DNA from: Paraburkholderia fynbosensis
GTDB taxonomy: Bacteria; Pseudomonadota; Gammaproteobacteria; Burkholderiales; Burkholderiaceae
Direction of reading: 5' to 3'
DNA length: 64,000 nucleotides
Assembly (NCBI RefSeq): GCF_902859935.1
Contig: NZ_CADIKI010000014.1
Span: 124,001 to 188,000 of the forward strand
Of this stretch, positions 51,539 to 60,930 are shown piece by piece (within the stretch, counting starts at the first letter, position 1; each line of letters starts with the position of its first letter). Both the position numbers and the translations under genes were made by a program. The notes beneath the pieces are model-generated. The model ran no database searches. It saw only the letters and a program-made list of their open reading frames with translations, and had not been told where the DNA came from.

Positions 51539-52629
51539 GCCGAAAAGATTTCGGTGTAACGCTTGATCCACGCCGGCTGCACCATGGCGAGCGCCTTGTC
51601 GTCGTGGAGCACGGCTTTCTCGGCGATCTGCTGCGGGCTCGGCACGAACGCGCGGCTCGCGGCGGGAATCACCGCCTTCGAATTGACCGGGCCGTTCAGC
51701 ACGTCGGCGGCCATGCGGCCTTGCACGCCCGCGTCGAGAGAATGATTGATGAACGCGTGGATCAGGTCGCTGTCGCCCGGATGCGATTTCGGAATCACCG
51801 TGAACATCAGTTGCGTGGCGAAGCCTTCCTTCATCCCGTAGGTCACGCCCATCTTGTACTCGGGCTTGCGGATCTGGTCGGGGAAAAAGGCCGGCGAATA
51901 GATGCCGCCAAGCTCGAGCGAGCCGGTGCGGAACAGATCGGCCACCTGGTTCGGGTTCTCGCCGAGCGTCATCACGCGGTCTTTCAGTAGCATGAGCTTT
52001 TTGAAGCCCGGCTCGATGTTCTGCTGCGAGCCGCCGTTCATCTTCGCGGCGATGATCGCGAGGTCCACCGCTTCGGCCCATTCGGGCGGCGGCAGGAAAA
52101 TGCGGCCGGCGTACTTCGGGTCCCACAGCGCTTCATACGAGGTGGGCGCGGTCTTGACCGTCGCCGTGTTGTAGATCAGCCCGTCCGACCACAGCAGATA
52201 GCCGACGCCGAAGCCGTTCGCGCCGGTGCGATATTGCGGCGCGACTTCCTTGAGGTTCGGCAGCTTGTCGAGATCGGGCTTCATCAGCAGACCGGCGTCG
52301 CCGAGCCCCGCCGCGCCGACGCCGGCCAGCGTGATGACGTCGTAAGTGGGGCGCTCGCCCGCGGCCTTGACTTTGGCGACCATGCCGGAGGTGCCGTCGG
52401 CGCGATCGGCGATCACTTTGGCGCCGGTTTTGGCCGTGAAGCTGGCGGCGATGTTGCGCAGCGCGGCTGCGCCGGTGTCGTCCGACCAGGTCAGCAGGCG
52501 CAGCGTCTTGCCGCTGAAGTTCTGCTCCTGGGCGCGCAGGTTGACGAACGGCATCGGCAATGTGGACGCCGCCAGCGCCGCGCCGATCGTTTTGATGACC
52601 TGCCTTCTGGCCCGTTTGATCTCTTGCAT
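51535..52629 (-). CDS. Polyamine-type ABC importer binding protein (PotD-like)
   Basis: A protein of 364 aa from the ATG at 52629, with AGGAG upstream. The N-terminus RARRQVIKTIGAALAAS looks like a Tat signal. The mature part begins with the strand TLRLLTWSDDTGAA and has the SBP_bac_8/PotD fold with LWSDGLIYNTATVK. It could bind a polyamine, iron chelate or phosphonate. It is the first gene of the minus-strand row and is divergent from a LysR gene. Confidence 0.88.
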   Translation of the reverse strand: MQEIKRARRQVIKTIGAALAASTLPMPFVNLRAQEQNFSGKTLRLLTWSDDTGAAALRNIAASFTAKTGAKVIADRADGTSGMVAKVKAAGERPTYDVITLAGVGAAGLGDAGLLMKPDLDKLPNLKEVAPQYRTGANGFGVGYLLWSDGLIYNTATVKTAPTSYEALWDPKYAGRIFLPPPEWAEAVDLAIIAAKMNGGSQQNIEPGFKKLMLLKDRVMTLGENPNQVADLFRTGSLELGGIYSPAFFPDQIRKPEYKMGVTYGMKEGFATQLMFTVIPKSHPGDSDLIHAFINHSLDAGVQGRMAADVLNGPVNSKAVIPAASRAFVPSPQQIAEKAVLHDDKALAMVQPAWIKRYTEIFSA

Positions 52630-53189
52630 GGCGGTCTCCTGTGATGAACGCCTGTTGCTGGTGATAGTCGCTGTGACCGCTGCCATTTAGAGCGCCGCTC
52701 GTTGGCGTTGCCAGTTTGCGCACTCGGCGGCACACGTTGCCTGCCTATGCGCCGTGTGTCGTGTGTGGATGCACTCTAGGTTTGCCAAAATCCCTCGCCA
52801 AACGAAATATGCGCATGGGCGGTATGACGTAAGCTCATGCGCGGGCGCTGGCGTGATCGTGGTGCGGATCTCGGCCCAACCGCCGGCGGCGCCGCGACAG
52901 CGGCGCATGCGGGTTAACGTCCATGTTTTGCGCGCTGCCTCGGGTTCGCGCGGAGGTATGAGGAAAGCTCGGTTCTGGTGCGGGTGACCCCGCGCATTGC
53001 CCCGTCGCGGTGCAGACAGCGCCGACGACCTCGCGCAGCCGCCCGCGCCATGCATCGAACGCATGCCGGTTTGCCCGCCGGCGTCTCGTGTAGCGCGTGC
53101 CGATCGCGTATCCTGTGGGCTGGACGGGCAGACCCACACGCCGCGGCGCGACGCCCGTGCAATGACTTTTTCTGATTCCGGATACCACG
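52630..53189. other. Divergent region between the ABC row and the LysR gene
   Basis: About 560 bases. It must hold promoters for both sides and a LysR site (T-N11-A type), but I could not single one out. No coding frame looks real. Confidence 0.4.
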
Positions 53190-54083
53190 ATGCGACGTCT
53201 TCCGCCGCTCAACGCGCTGCAGATTTTCGAAACTGTCGCGCGCCATCGCAGCTTCACCCGCGCCGCCGACCACCTGTGCCTCACGCAAGGCGCGGTCAGC
53301 CGGCAGATCATCGCGCTCGAGGACTACTACAAGTTTCCGCTCTTCAGACGCCACGCGAAAGGCCTGACGCTGACCGCCGAAGGCGAAATGCTGCTGCCGG
53401 CCGTGAAGGAGAGCTTTGCCCGCATCGAGGAGATTTCGCTGCGCCTCACGCGGCAGCGCACCGATCTCGCGCTGAAAGTGCCGACGTGCGTGATGCGCTG
53501 GATGCTGCCGAAGATCATGCGCTTCCAGACCGAGTACCCCGATCTGCACGTGCAGATCACCACGACCTGGCAGCACGCGGTCGACTTCCAGAGCGAGCCG
53601 TTCGATGCTGCGATCATCTACGCGTCGTCGCCCGGTGCGGACGTGCAGGCGGTGCCGTTGTTCGAGGAGCGTCTGACGCCGGTCTGCGCGCCCGACCTGC
53701 TCAAGGACAAGCCGCTCGCGCAGGTGGCCGACCTCGCGCGGCACACGCTGCTGCATCCGACCCGCGATCACCGCGACTGGAAGATGTGGCTCGCGAAGAT
53801 GGCCGAAGCGGATGACGCGAATGCCCAGGTGGTCGACGCTGAACACGGCCCGAGTTTCGATACGCTCGACATGGCGACCAACGCCGCCTTGCAAGGCTTC
53901 GGGATTGCGATCAGCGATCTCGCGCTGATCGACGAGGATGTCGCCGCGCGGCGCCTCGTGCGTCCCTTCGAGATGGTGCTCAAGACCGGCTGGCGTTATT
54001 ACTTCGTTTATCCGGATTCAGTAGCGCATCAGCAGAAGCTGAATCTGTTCCGCGACTGGATCGCCGCGCATTGGGAAGAGTAG
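53190..54083 (+). CDS. LysR-family regulator, GcvA-like
   Basis: A regulator of 297 aa. It begins with the GcvA-type sequence RRLPPLNALQIFETVARHRSFTRAADHLCLTQGAVSRQI in parts, then the two-lobed inducer domain. It is divergent from the PotD-like gene and probably regulates the importer row. Confidence 0.92.
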   Translation: MRRLPPLNALQIFETVARHRSFTRAADHLCLTQGAVSRQIIALEDYYKFPLFRRHAKGLTLTAEGEMLLPAVKESFARIEEISLRLTRQRTDLALKVPTCVMRWMLPKIMRFQTEYPDLHVQITTTWQHAVDFQSEPFDAAIIYASSPGADVQAVPLFEERLTPVCAPDLLKDKPLAQVADLARHTLLHPTRDHRDWKMWLAKMAEADDANAQVVDAEHGPSFDTLDMATNAALQGFGIAISDLALIDEDVAARRLVRPFEMVLKTGWRYYFVYPDSVAHQQKLNLFRDWIAAHWEE

Positions 54084-54120
54084 GCCGCGGCACAGCGGCC
54101 GCCGCCCGCCTGTCGCCGCA

Positions 54121-55203
54121 TCAGGGTGCGAACGACAGGAACAGATACGCCGCGAACAGCGACAGGTGCACGGCGCCTTGCAGAATCGTCGTGCGGCCGG
54201 TGCTCAGCGTAAGGGTGCCGACCACCAGGGTCAGCGCGAGCAGCACGGTTTCCTTGCCGTTGATGCCGAGCACGAGCGGCTGACCGGTGTACAGAAACAC
54301 GCCGGCGACAGTCGGAATGGTCAGTCCGATACTCGCCAGCGCCGAGCCGAGCGCGAGATTCAGGCTGTTCTGCAAGCGGTCGGCGCGCGCTGCGCGCACG
54401 GCGGCGAGTCCTTCGGGCAGCAGCACCAGCGCGGCGATGATGATACCCACCACGGCCGGCGGCGCCCCCGCGTTCTGCACCGCGGTCTCGACGACCGGGG
54501 ACAGCACCTTCGCCAGCAGCACCACGCCGACGAGGCAAACCAGCAGCAGTGCGCCGCTCACCAGCGCGAGGCTGACGCTCGGCGGCGCGGCATGGACGTC
54601 TTCGTCGGGCACGCCGGCGAGGAAGTAATCGCGGTGACGCACGGTTTGCACGAACACGAACACGCAATACAGCACCAGCGACGAGATCCCGGCGAACGCC
54701 AGTTGTGACGACGACAGGATCGGGCCGACGCTGGTCGTCGTGAAGTTCGGCATGACCAGCGTCAGTACGGACAGCGACGCGAGCACCGCCAGCGCGGCCG
54801 CCGCGCCACGGCTCTGGAAATCCTGCTCCAGATGGCGGATACCGCCCACCAGCAGACAGAGGCCGACGATGCCGTTGCACACGATCATCACCGCGGCGAA
54901 CACCGTGTCGCGTGCCAGACCGGCTTTCTCGGGGCCGGACGTCAGCATCACCGAAACGATCAGCGCCACCTCGATCACAGTGACGGCCACCGCCAGCACC
55001 AGCGTGCCGAACGGCTCGCCGACGCGATGCGCGACCACTTCCGCATGATGGACCGCGGTGAAAACCGCCACGCACAGCGCGACGCCCACGAGCGCGAGCA
55101 GCAACCCGTTGCCCGGCATCGCATACGCGGCGCCGAGCACGATCCACGCGGCGAACGGCGCGGCAATGGTCCAGCGAGGCAAAACGGTCGAGGGCTTGGT
55201 CAT
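54121..55203 (-). CDS. chaA: Ca2+/H+ (Na+/H+) antiporter, ChaA type
   Basis: A membrane protein of 360 aa with about eleven helices. The two family alpha-repeats are visible: GEPFGTLVLAVAVTVIEVALI with its key Glu, and LVLLPEGLAAVRAARADRLQNSLNLALGSALASIGLT in parts with the second Glu. It exports Ca2+ or Na+/K+ in exchange for protons. It is monocistronic. A perfect -10 TATAAT on the minus strand lies at 55319-55324. Confidence 0.9.
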   Translation of the reverse strand: MTKPSTVLPRWTIAAPFAAWIVLGAAYAMPGNGLLLALVGVALCVAVFTAVHHAEVVAHRVGEPFGTLVLAVAVTVIEVALIVSVMLTSGPEKAGLARDTVFAAVMIVCNGIVGLCLLVGGIRHLEQDFQSRGAAAALAVLASLSVLTLVMPNFTTTSVGPILSSSQLAFAGISSLVLYCVFVFVQTVRHRDYFLAGVPDEDVHAAPPSVSLALVSGALLLVCLVGVVLLAKVLSPVVETAVQNAGAPPAVVGIIIAALVLLPEGLAAVRAARADRLQNSLNLALGSALASIGLTIPTVAGVFLYTGQPLVLGINGKETVLLALTLVVGTLTLSTGRTTILQGAVHLSLFAAYLFLSFAP

Positions 55204-55633
55204 TCGGGCGTCCTGTCATGCGTGTTCGTGGCCGGGCGATCCGTGTCGCCCGGAATTGAAGCTGGCAAAGCTGAGGAAGGCTAAACCAATGGATCAACAA
55301 CGCGCGCTAACATACTAAATTATAAAGGATAAATCGAAGAGACCGTTTGAACTTGCATCAAACGAGTGTCAACCCATGAGGGATGCTCGCCGCGTTGCCC
55401 AAGGGCCGGGCTGTCAGCGCGCGAACGGCGACTTCTCTCTTGTAGCAGGATTTCGTTACGCGGGACCGCGTGATGGGATGTCGCGTGCGCAGCGGCTGGG
55501 CCGCAAGACACGGGGCGCTGGGCGGACCGCACCGGCGCGGTACGGACGAACAGGGGTTCAAGCCGGGCGCGGGGCCAATATCATGCGAAGTGACACCGGC
55601 GCCCGCTTGTTGCTTTACAACAGATCGATCTGC
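55204..55633. other. Region between chaA and the BON gene
   Basis: About 430 bases. It has the AT-rich chaA promoter patch (minus-strand TATAAT at 55319-55324, no clear -35 at standard spacing). Near 55620 there is a palindrome CAGATCGATCTG directly after the BON gene, possibly part of its terminator. Confidence 0.45.
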
Positions 55634-55984
55634 TTATTGTCCTTCAGCGCGGATCGTCAGCGCGTTCTTCACCGACGTCACGCCGGCCACCGACTTCGCC
55701 GCATTCGTGGCGATGTCGAGTTGCGCTGATTCCGGCACGGAACCGGCCAGCGTCACGTCGCCGCCGCGCGCGCGCACGGTGATGTTCGAGACGCTCAGGC
55801 CTTTCGTCTTGGCCAGCGTGCTGCGGACTTTGCGTTGCAGAGCGCGATTAGCCTGTTTCGTCTGCTTGGCGGTCGGCGCTGCAGACGCGGGGGACGCGGC
55901 ATCGGCCGTTTGGGCGTAGGCATTGATGGACGCCAGAACGATCAGCGCGCCGCCGATCACCTTGATTGCCGGAAATGCTTTCAT
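55634..55984 (-). CDS. Periplasmic BON-domain protein
   Basis: A protein of 116 aa from the ATG at 55984. A signal peptide ends INAYAQTA near residue 25. The BON domain covers about 50-115, with ITVRARGGDVTLAGSVPESAQ and the glycine-valine pattern AAKSVAGVTSVKNAL. OsmY-like proteins of this type bind membranes or support the envelope under stress. Confidence 0.87.
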   Translation of the reverse strand: MKAFPAIKVIGGALIVLASINAYAQTADAASPASAAPTAKQTKQANRALQRKVRSTLAKTKGLSVSNITVRARGGDVTLAGSVPESAQLDIATNAAKSVAGVTSVKNALTIRAEGQ

Positions 55985-56429
55985 TCGACTTTCTCCTATT
56001 GTCATAAGTACGCAGTCCCCGGACGGGGACCATTTGCTACACCAACGAGTGAATCGGAATCAAATCTGAATGGAACCGAACTGCAGGTCCTGCGGAAGCT
56101 TTCAATCTGTATGCCGATTTGGGCGGACCGAGACAAGCGCGTCCACGCCCTCAAAGGGCTGTGTAACAGGCCGCAGAGAACGATACAGCAATTAGTGCCA
56201 TGTTGAACGCGGGCTATCCCGAAATGAGGCTTTGCTACAACGATTCGGTTGATGGAAACAGTTCGATGGCGTTGTAACGCTGATTAGCCAAGCTGTTGTG
56301 CTCGTGATGTCGTTATTCTTTTCTATGCGACGTGGTTTTATCCCAATGGTTGGGAATGACGCAGTATTCGCGCTTTGTGAACTCTTGAATGCTGTTATGC
56401 CGCCTGCTTTAAAATCAGGAATCGAATGC
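55985..56429. other. Divergent region between BON gene and mpg
   Basis: About 445 bases, AT-richer than the coding DNA on either side. A patch TTTAAAAT at about 56408 lies just before the mpg start. I saw no repeat or coding frame I could support. Confidence 0.4.
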
Positions 56430-57059
56430 ATGCGAAATGAGCTGCTGCCTATCCGGCCATTACAGCGTGCCGATCTTCCGGTCGATACGATCGAACTGGC
56501 GCGCTTCATGATCGGCAAATATCTCGTGCGTGATCTGCCCGAAGGGCGTCTTAGCGGGCGGATCGTCGAAACGGAGGCCTATCCGGTCGGCGATTCGACC
56601 AGTCACGCGTTTATCGGCCGGCGTCCGCATAACGGCGCGATGTTTCTCGCACCCGGCCATGCCTATGTGCGGCTGACCTACGGTCTGTCGTACATGCTCA
56701 ACATGTCGGCGGAAGAGGCCGAGATCGGCGCCGGCATCCTGTTTCGTGCGATCGAGCCGCTCGAAGGCCTGCCGCTGATGGAAGCGCGGCGTCCCGGCGT
56801 GCCACTGCGCGATCTCGCGCGGGGTCCGGGCCGGCTCACGATGGCGCTCGGCATCGGCCAGTCGTTCGATGGCCGCGATCTGTGTACTGGAAGCGGTCTG
56901 TGGATCGGCGTGATCGAGACAGGCGAAACGCCCGTCGGCGTGACGACGCGCATTGGCTTGTCGCGCGAGATGCATAGGCCGCTGCGATTTTTCGAACCGG
57001 GCAGTGCGTTCGTGAGTGGTCCGCGAAAGCTGCTTCTGATGCCACACTCCGGCGCATAA
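56430..57059 (+). CDS. mpg: 3-Methyladenine DNA glycosylase (AAG/Mpg family)
   Basis: A protein of 209 aa; the ATG at 56430 with CAGGA upstream gives the normal family length. The catalytic region is GRIVETEAYPVGDSTSHAF with the active Glu, followed by the DNA-intercalating part YVRLTYGLSYMLNM and the end GRLTMALGIG. The usual Tyr of the flipping motif appears in AYVRLTYG. It removes alkylated bases such as 3-methyladenine in base excision repair. Confidence 0.92.
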   Translation: MRNELLPIRPLQRADLPVDTIELARFMIGKYLVRDLPEGRLSGRIVETEAYPVGDSTSHAFIGRRPHNGAMFLAPGHAYVRLTYGLSYMLNMSAEEAEIGAGILFRAIEPLEGLPLMEARRPGVPLRDLARGPGRLTMALGIGQSFDGRDLCTGSGLWIGVIETGETPVGVTTRIGLSREMHRPLRFFEPGSAFVSGPRKLLLMPHSGA

Positions 57060-57348
57060 AAACGCGCGTCAATTCGACTGATGCCGCGACGCACTGTGGC
57101 AAAAACTGCTCAGATCAGACGTTATTCTGAAACGGCGGACGCGTCGATTACGGCCTCGACAATTGTTACCGTAATGCGGAAATGTAAATCGCATCGTGCC
57201 GTAATTTCGGCGCTTTTTTCGAATCCAGCAATTATGTATCTCTAAATTAAGGGTTTTCCCTCGACCATCTGGTGACTAGACTGAGATCACTCGCTTCTCA
57301 CATGGTGTGGTCAGCGATGCATATAAAACAAGTCTGGAGGTAGTCATC

Positions 57349-57690
57349 ATGAAATCACTCATCAAGGCAGTCGCCATTGCAGCCGTTCTTGCCGCCCCGG
57401 TCGTTTCGTTCGCTCAGTCAAGTCAGCAACCGGTGACCCGCGCGGATGTTCGCAACGAATTGATCCAGTTGGAGCGCGCAGGCTACAACCCCGCTACGAG
57501 CAACGACACAAACTATCCCGCCGACATTCAGGCTGCCGAACGCCGTGTACAGGCTGAGAACCCGGCCGTCGCGCAGACGCAGCCGGTCGCCGACACGAGT
57601 GGTTACGGTGCGCCGATGAGCGGCTCGTCGCAAGCGGGCGGCATGCTCCAGCCGACGAGCGGTCCGAAGTCGGTGTATTTCGGCAACTAA
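57349..57690 (+). CDS. DUF4148 periplasmic protein
   Basis: A protein of 113 aa with TGGAGG before the ATG. A signal peptide ends PVVSFAQS near residue 23. The pattern VTRADVRNELIQLERAGYNPA, then YPADIQAAERRV, is that of DUF4148, a small exported family abundant in Burkholderia. Function is unknown. The gene at 62640 encodes a relative. Confidence 0.88.
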   Translation: MKSLIKAVAIAAVLAAPVVSFAQSSQQPVTRADVRNELIQLERAGYNPATSNDTNYPADIQAAERRVQAENPAVAQTQPVADTSGYGAPMSGSSQAGGMLQPTSGPKSVYFGN

Positions 57691-58062
57691 GGCGAGGCAG
57701 CCGCGTTCAAGAGCTGGCCGGCAGGCCCGGCCGGCTGCCGGACGAAGCGGGGCAGGCGCGCTCGCAGCCGCCTCGCTGCCGCGGCCAAGCCATTTGACGT
57801 CCCAGCGGCGTGTGCGCTTTTGAGATTGACGGTCCGCATGCGATCGCCAAGTGATTCAGTTGCCTCGCGATCCACGCATGCAACGCCGCGCGCACCCATT
57901 GGCACCGAAGCGCGCGTGGCACGTTTCCCAGTTCAAAGAACCTCCGCTGCCGCAAGGTAGCTTCGCCCAACCGTTTCAACGATTGGGCTTTTTTTGCGTC
58001 GTTTTACGCAACGGGTAGTCGGCGTCGTGTGGCCGGTCGCGGCATTGAGCATGCCGCGCGCA
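57691..58062. other. Gap with a terminator; possible small RNA locus
   Basis: About 372 bases. The first part has a GC hairpin just after the DUF4148 gene (CCGGCAG with CTGCCGG, about 57718-57741). An intrinsic terminator lies 275 bases further on with no gene before it, so an unannotated transcript may end there. Confidence 0.4.
57965..57995 (+). terminator. Intrinsic terminator
   Basis: A stem GCCCAA (57965-57970) with TTGGGC (57983-57988), extended by a CG pair around the loop, and then seven T. The T-run is on the plus strand, so it ends a plus-strand transcript. Confidence 0.8.
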
Positions 58063-58506
58063 TCAGGGCCGCTCGCCGTGAATATAGAACTCGAGCTGCT
58101 GAATGGTGAACTGCTGCTCGGCGATGATGTTCTTCACCAGGTCGCCGATCGACACCATACCGACCAGCCGGTCATTCTCGATCACCGGCAGGTGGCGCAT
58201 GCGGCGCTCGGTCATCAGGGCCATGCAGTCTTCGGTGGTCTGGTCGGGGCGCACGAAACGCACCGCCTTGCTCATGATGTCGCGCACCGGCGTGGCCTTC
58301 GACGAGCGATCCATCAGCACCACCTTGCGCGCGTAGTCCCGCTCCGTGATGATCCCGGCGATGCTGTCGCCGTCCGTCACGACCAGTGCGCCGATGCTTT
58401 TTTCGGCCATCAACCGGATCGCCTCGTAGACGGAATCGTCGACGCCGATCGTGATGACACCGGTGTTGTTCGGTTTCGTTTTAAGAAGCTGGGCAACGCT
58501 TGTCAT
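58063..58506 (-). CDS. CBS-domain pair protein
   Basis: A cytoplasmic protein of 147 aa from the ATG at 58506. It is two CBS motifs: YEAIRLMAEKSIGALVVTDGDSIAGIITERDYARKV in parts, and TTEDCMALMTERRMRHLPVIENDRLVGMVSIGDLVK in parts. Such stand-alone pairs bind adenine nucleotides and act as energy or redox sensors. The partner is unknown. Confidence 0.9.
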   Translation of the reverse strand: MTSVAQLLKTKPNNTGVITIGVDDSVYEAIRLMAEKSIGALVVTDGDSIAGIITERDYARKVVLMDRSSKATPVRDIMSKAVRFVRPDQTTEDCMALMTERRMRHLPVIENDRLVGMVSIGDLVKNIIAEQQFTIQQLEFYIHGERP

Positions 58507-58760
58507 GGAGCGGCTCCGTTTCGCAGTGCAGCACGCCGGTGCGGCGCGCTGTCGTGAGGGACAGGCCATTGCAGTATAGGCGCGACGCGGCGGCGCGGTA
58601 CTCCGGGAATACCTGGGGCGCGTCGCGCGTCCGATTCGGGTAGCGGCCGGCCCGACAATCTTTGGCCGCGCGCCTTGCACCGTGCAGGGACATCCGGGTG
58701 CGCCGTGCGGATTAGCGGTAAACTCCCAGTCCAACCCTTATCCCCGATTTGATCGGGTTC

Positions 58761-59435
58761 ATGTCAGCAATACTGTCCAACGCCATGCTCACGTCTCACG
58801 AACCATCGCCCGCAGCAGACGGCGCCATCAACGGCGAATGCGTCGTTCTCGACGCCACTGCCACGCTTCCCACGCGCTACGGCACGTTCACCTCGTACGT
58901 GTTTCGCGTGTGCGAAAGCGGCGCCGAACATCTCGCGCTCGTGATGGGCGAGGTCGCCAATCAGTCGTCCGTGTTGACGCGCCTGCATTCCGAGTGCCTC
59001 ACGGGCGACGTGCTCGGCTCGTATCGTTGTGATTGCGGCGAGCAGCTCGACCTCGCGCTGCGCTACATCGCGGCCGAAGGCTGCGGCGTGCTGCTGTATC
59101 TGCGCGGCCATGAAGGGCGCGGTATCGGCCTGTCGAACAAGATTCGCGCGTATGCGCTGCAGGAGCAGGGGCGCGACACCGTCGAGGCCAATCTCGACCT
59201 CGGCTTGCCGGACGATTCGCGGGAATACGATTCAGCCGCGGGCATTCTGCGCACGTTGAAAGTCACGTCGGTGCGCTTGATGAGCAACAATCCGGAGAAG
59301 TTCGACACGCTCTCGAAGCACGGCATTCCGGTGTCCGAGCGGGTCGCGTTGGCGATTCCGATGCGCGAGGAAAATGAGCGTTATATCCGCACGAAGCAAC
59401 TCAAGTTCGGGCATTACTTCGACGAAAACGAATAG
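58761..59435 (+). CDS. ribA: GTP cyclohydrolase II
   Basis: A protein of 224 aa; ATG 58761 is taken, ATG 58785 is possible. The zinc site is SECLTGDVLGSYRCDCGEQ with its three Cys. The GTP-binding and catalytic part is YLRGHEGRGIGLSNKIRAY, and the end has LMSNNPEKFDTLSKHGI. It catalyses the first step of riboflavin synthesis from GTP. It stands alone without other rib genes. No FMN riboswitch was seen in the short upstream region. Confidence 0.95.
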   Translation: MSAILSNAMLTSHEPSPAADGAINGECVVLDATATLPTRYGTFTSYVFRVCESGAEHLALVMGEVANQSSVLTRLHSECLTGDVLGSYRCDCGEQLDLALRYIAAEGCGVLLYLRGHEGRGIGLSNKIRAYALQEQGRDTVEANLDLGLPDDSREYDSAAGILRTLKVTSVRLMSNNPEKFDTLSKHGIPVSERVALAIPMREENERYIRTKQLKFGHYFDENE

Positions 59436-59980
59436 TTCGGTTGGCATTCGGGTGAACGCCGGTGTATTTGCTTGGATGTTTGAAAAATAAGGATTTTTTA
59501 AAATTCTGTAGTGCGATGACCGGCTGCTTCGTCGCATATCCGAAAAAATAATGAACGAACTCGAGGCAGGTAATATCCGGCTCCGTGAGGAGCGGCATGG
59601 TGTTCTGGTATTCAATATAAGTATGTGATTTCAATTGTATTTTGTCGGGTGCTGAGCGCTGGGTCGATTAGTCTCCGCCAACCTTCCTCTGTTTGAGCCG
59701 GCTGCGCTGGTGTAGGTTTTTTTCCTGTTGGGAGAGAACCTGCGCCATGTGTTTTATCCGCAAGAACCTATGCCGGGAATCAAGCGCCCTTTCTCATCGT
59801 CGCGATGCCACCGACCCGGGAGAGTGATCTGCTCGCCACGCTTCCCGGCGTGGAGGCACTTACTCGCACGATTGCATGAATCAATTGCTCAGCGACATAC
59901 GCTGAGTAAAGTAGCGATAAAGGGTTTTGTAAAGATAGGAATGCTTATCTAAATGGTCGGGACTCGGACGCGTTTTTCCC
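59436..59980. other. AT-richer non-coding stretch
   Basis: About 545 bases with lower GC than the rest of the window and no supported gene. With the transposase remnant that follows, it may be foreign or decayed DNA. Confidence 0.45.
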
Positions 59981-60105
59981 CTCCCGCCCCGGCTTGTCGC
60001 GATCCTCGAGCGGCTACACGAGCACTTCACGTATCTCCAGCAGCAGATCGTTGAGATCGATCGCGAGCCGGCACCGCAACTCGCCGATGATGCGGCACGC
60101 CGGGC
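59981..60105 (+). pseudogene. Remnant of an IS110-family transposase
   Basis: In one plus-strand frame the bases read LVAILERLHEHFTYLQQQI, then VEIDREPAPQLADDAAR. This is the helical segment that precedes the HhH-like region of IS110/IS1111 transposases (typically LHEHY..L..QI..IE..L..QLADD). Neither the rest of the transposase nor insertion-sequence ends are seen. The remnant abuts the 3' end of the anti-sigma gene on the other strand. Confidence 0.5.
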
Positions 60106-60930
60106 TCAGCCGGGCGCCGCCCCCGTCAACTGCGAGTACACGTCGTGCGAAAGTTGCAGCAACTGCTTGCGATCGATCCCGCCCGACACCGCGTAGCCAA
60201 AATCGCCGTCGACCCAGTAAAACACGTTCACCGGCCCGGACTGATACAACTGGAATGCCGTGGTGTTCGAGTTCACCTTGCGATGCGAGATGCACAGCGT
60301 GACGCGCTCGCCATTCGGTCCGCGATACATGAATTGCGCGGTGGGCCCATCGGCGCCGGGCAACAGGCGGCCGCCCGACAGGTTGAAGCCGCTCTTCGAC
60401 AGCACCGGCGGATGCACGTTGGTGCCGAGCCGGTCGGCGAGCCACTGCACGAAGTCCTGTTCGTGATCGGCGCTCATCTCGCTCGGCCGGTCGATTGCCG
60501 GCATGTAGACCACGTGCGCGAGCGCCGCTTGCCGCGCGAACATTTCGCTGCTGTCCGCGCTCACCGGACGCGTGTCGGGGCGGCCCATCGTCACCGGCCC
60601 GACGGCGTCCTGGCCCATGTGCGTGCCAAAGCCGATGCCGATGCCCAGCACCAGCGCCGCCGCCATGCCGGCGAACTGCGGCCAGTTGGCGGCAATGCGC
60701 GAGCGGCGCGGCGCGCTTGCTTGCAGGCGCTTCGGCACGGGCTCGCTGAGCACGCGGTCATAGCGCTCATGGAACATGCTGTTGAGCGAAAAATAATCGC
60801 TGACGCGTGCGGCCAGCTCGGGGTTCTGTTCGAGCGCGCGTTCCACCTCGGCACGGCGTTCGTCGGACAGCGTGCCGTCCACGTACGCATGCAGATCTTC
60901 TTCGCCGATCGGCGTCTGTTGGTCGCTCAT
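60106..60930 (-). CDS. Anti-sigma factor (membrane-bound, RsiW-like)
   Basis: A protein of 274 aa. The N-terminal cytoplasmic domain EEDLHAYVDGTLSDERRAEVERAL (in parts) is the anti-sigma helical domain without the zinc His-Cys-Cys signature. One membrane helix follows at about 86-105 (MAAALVLGIGIGFG), then a periplasmic sensor part. It starts in a four-base overlap with the sigma factor gene, so it is the cognate inhibitor. Confidence 0.88.
   Translation of the reverse strand: MSDQQTPIGEEDLHAYVDGTLSDERRAEVERALEQNPELAARVSDYFSLNSMFHERYDRVLSEPVPKRLQASAPRRSRIAANWPQFAGMAAALVLGIGIGFGTHMGQDAVGPVTMGRPDTRPVSADSSEMFARQAALAHVVYMPAIDRPSEMSADHEQDFVQWLADRLGTNVHPPVLSKSGFNLSGGRLLPGADGPTAQFMYRGPNGERVTLCISHRKVNSNTTAFQLYQSGPVNVFYWVDGDFGYAVSGGIDRKQLLQLSHDVYSQLTGAAPG

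Noticed and set aside
59401..59634. A 77-codon minus-strand frame overlapping the end of ribA
   Set aside because: It overlaps a well-supported gene, lies in an AT-rich stretch, has no recognisable motif and no ribosome-binding site.
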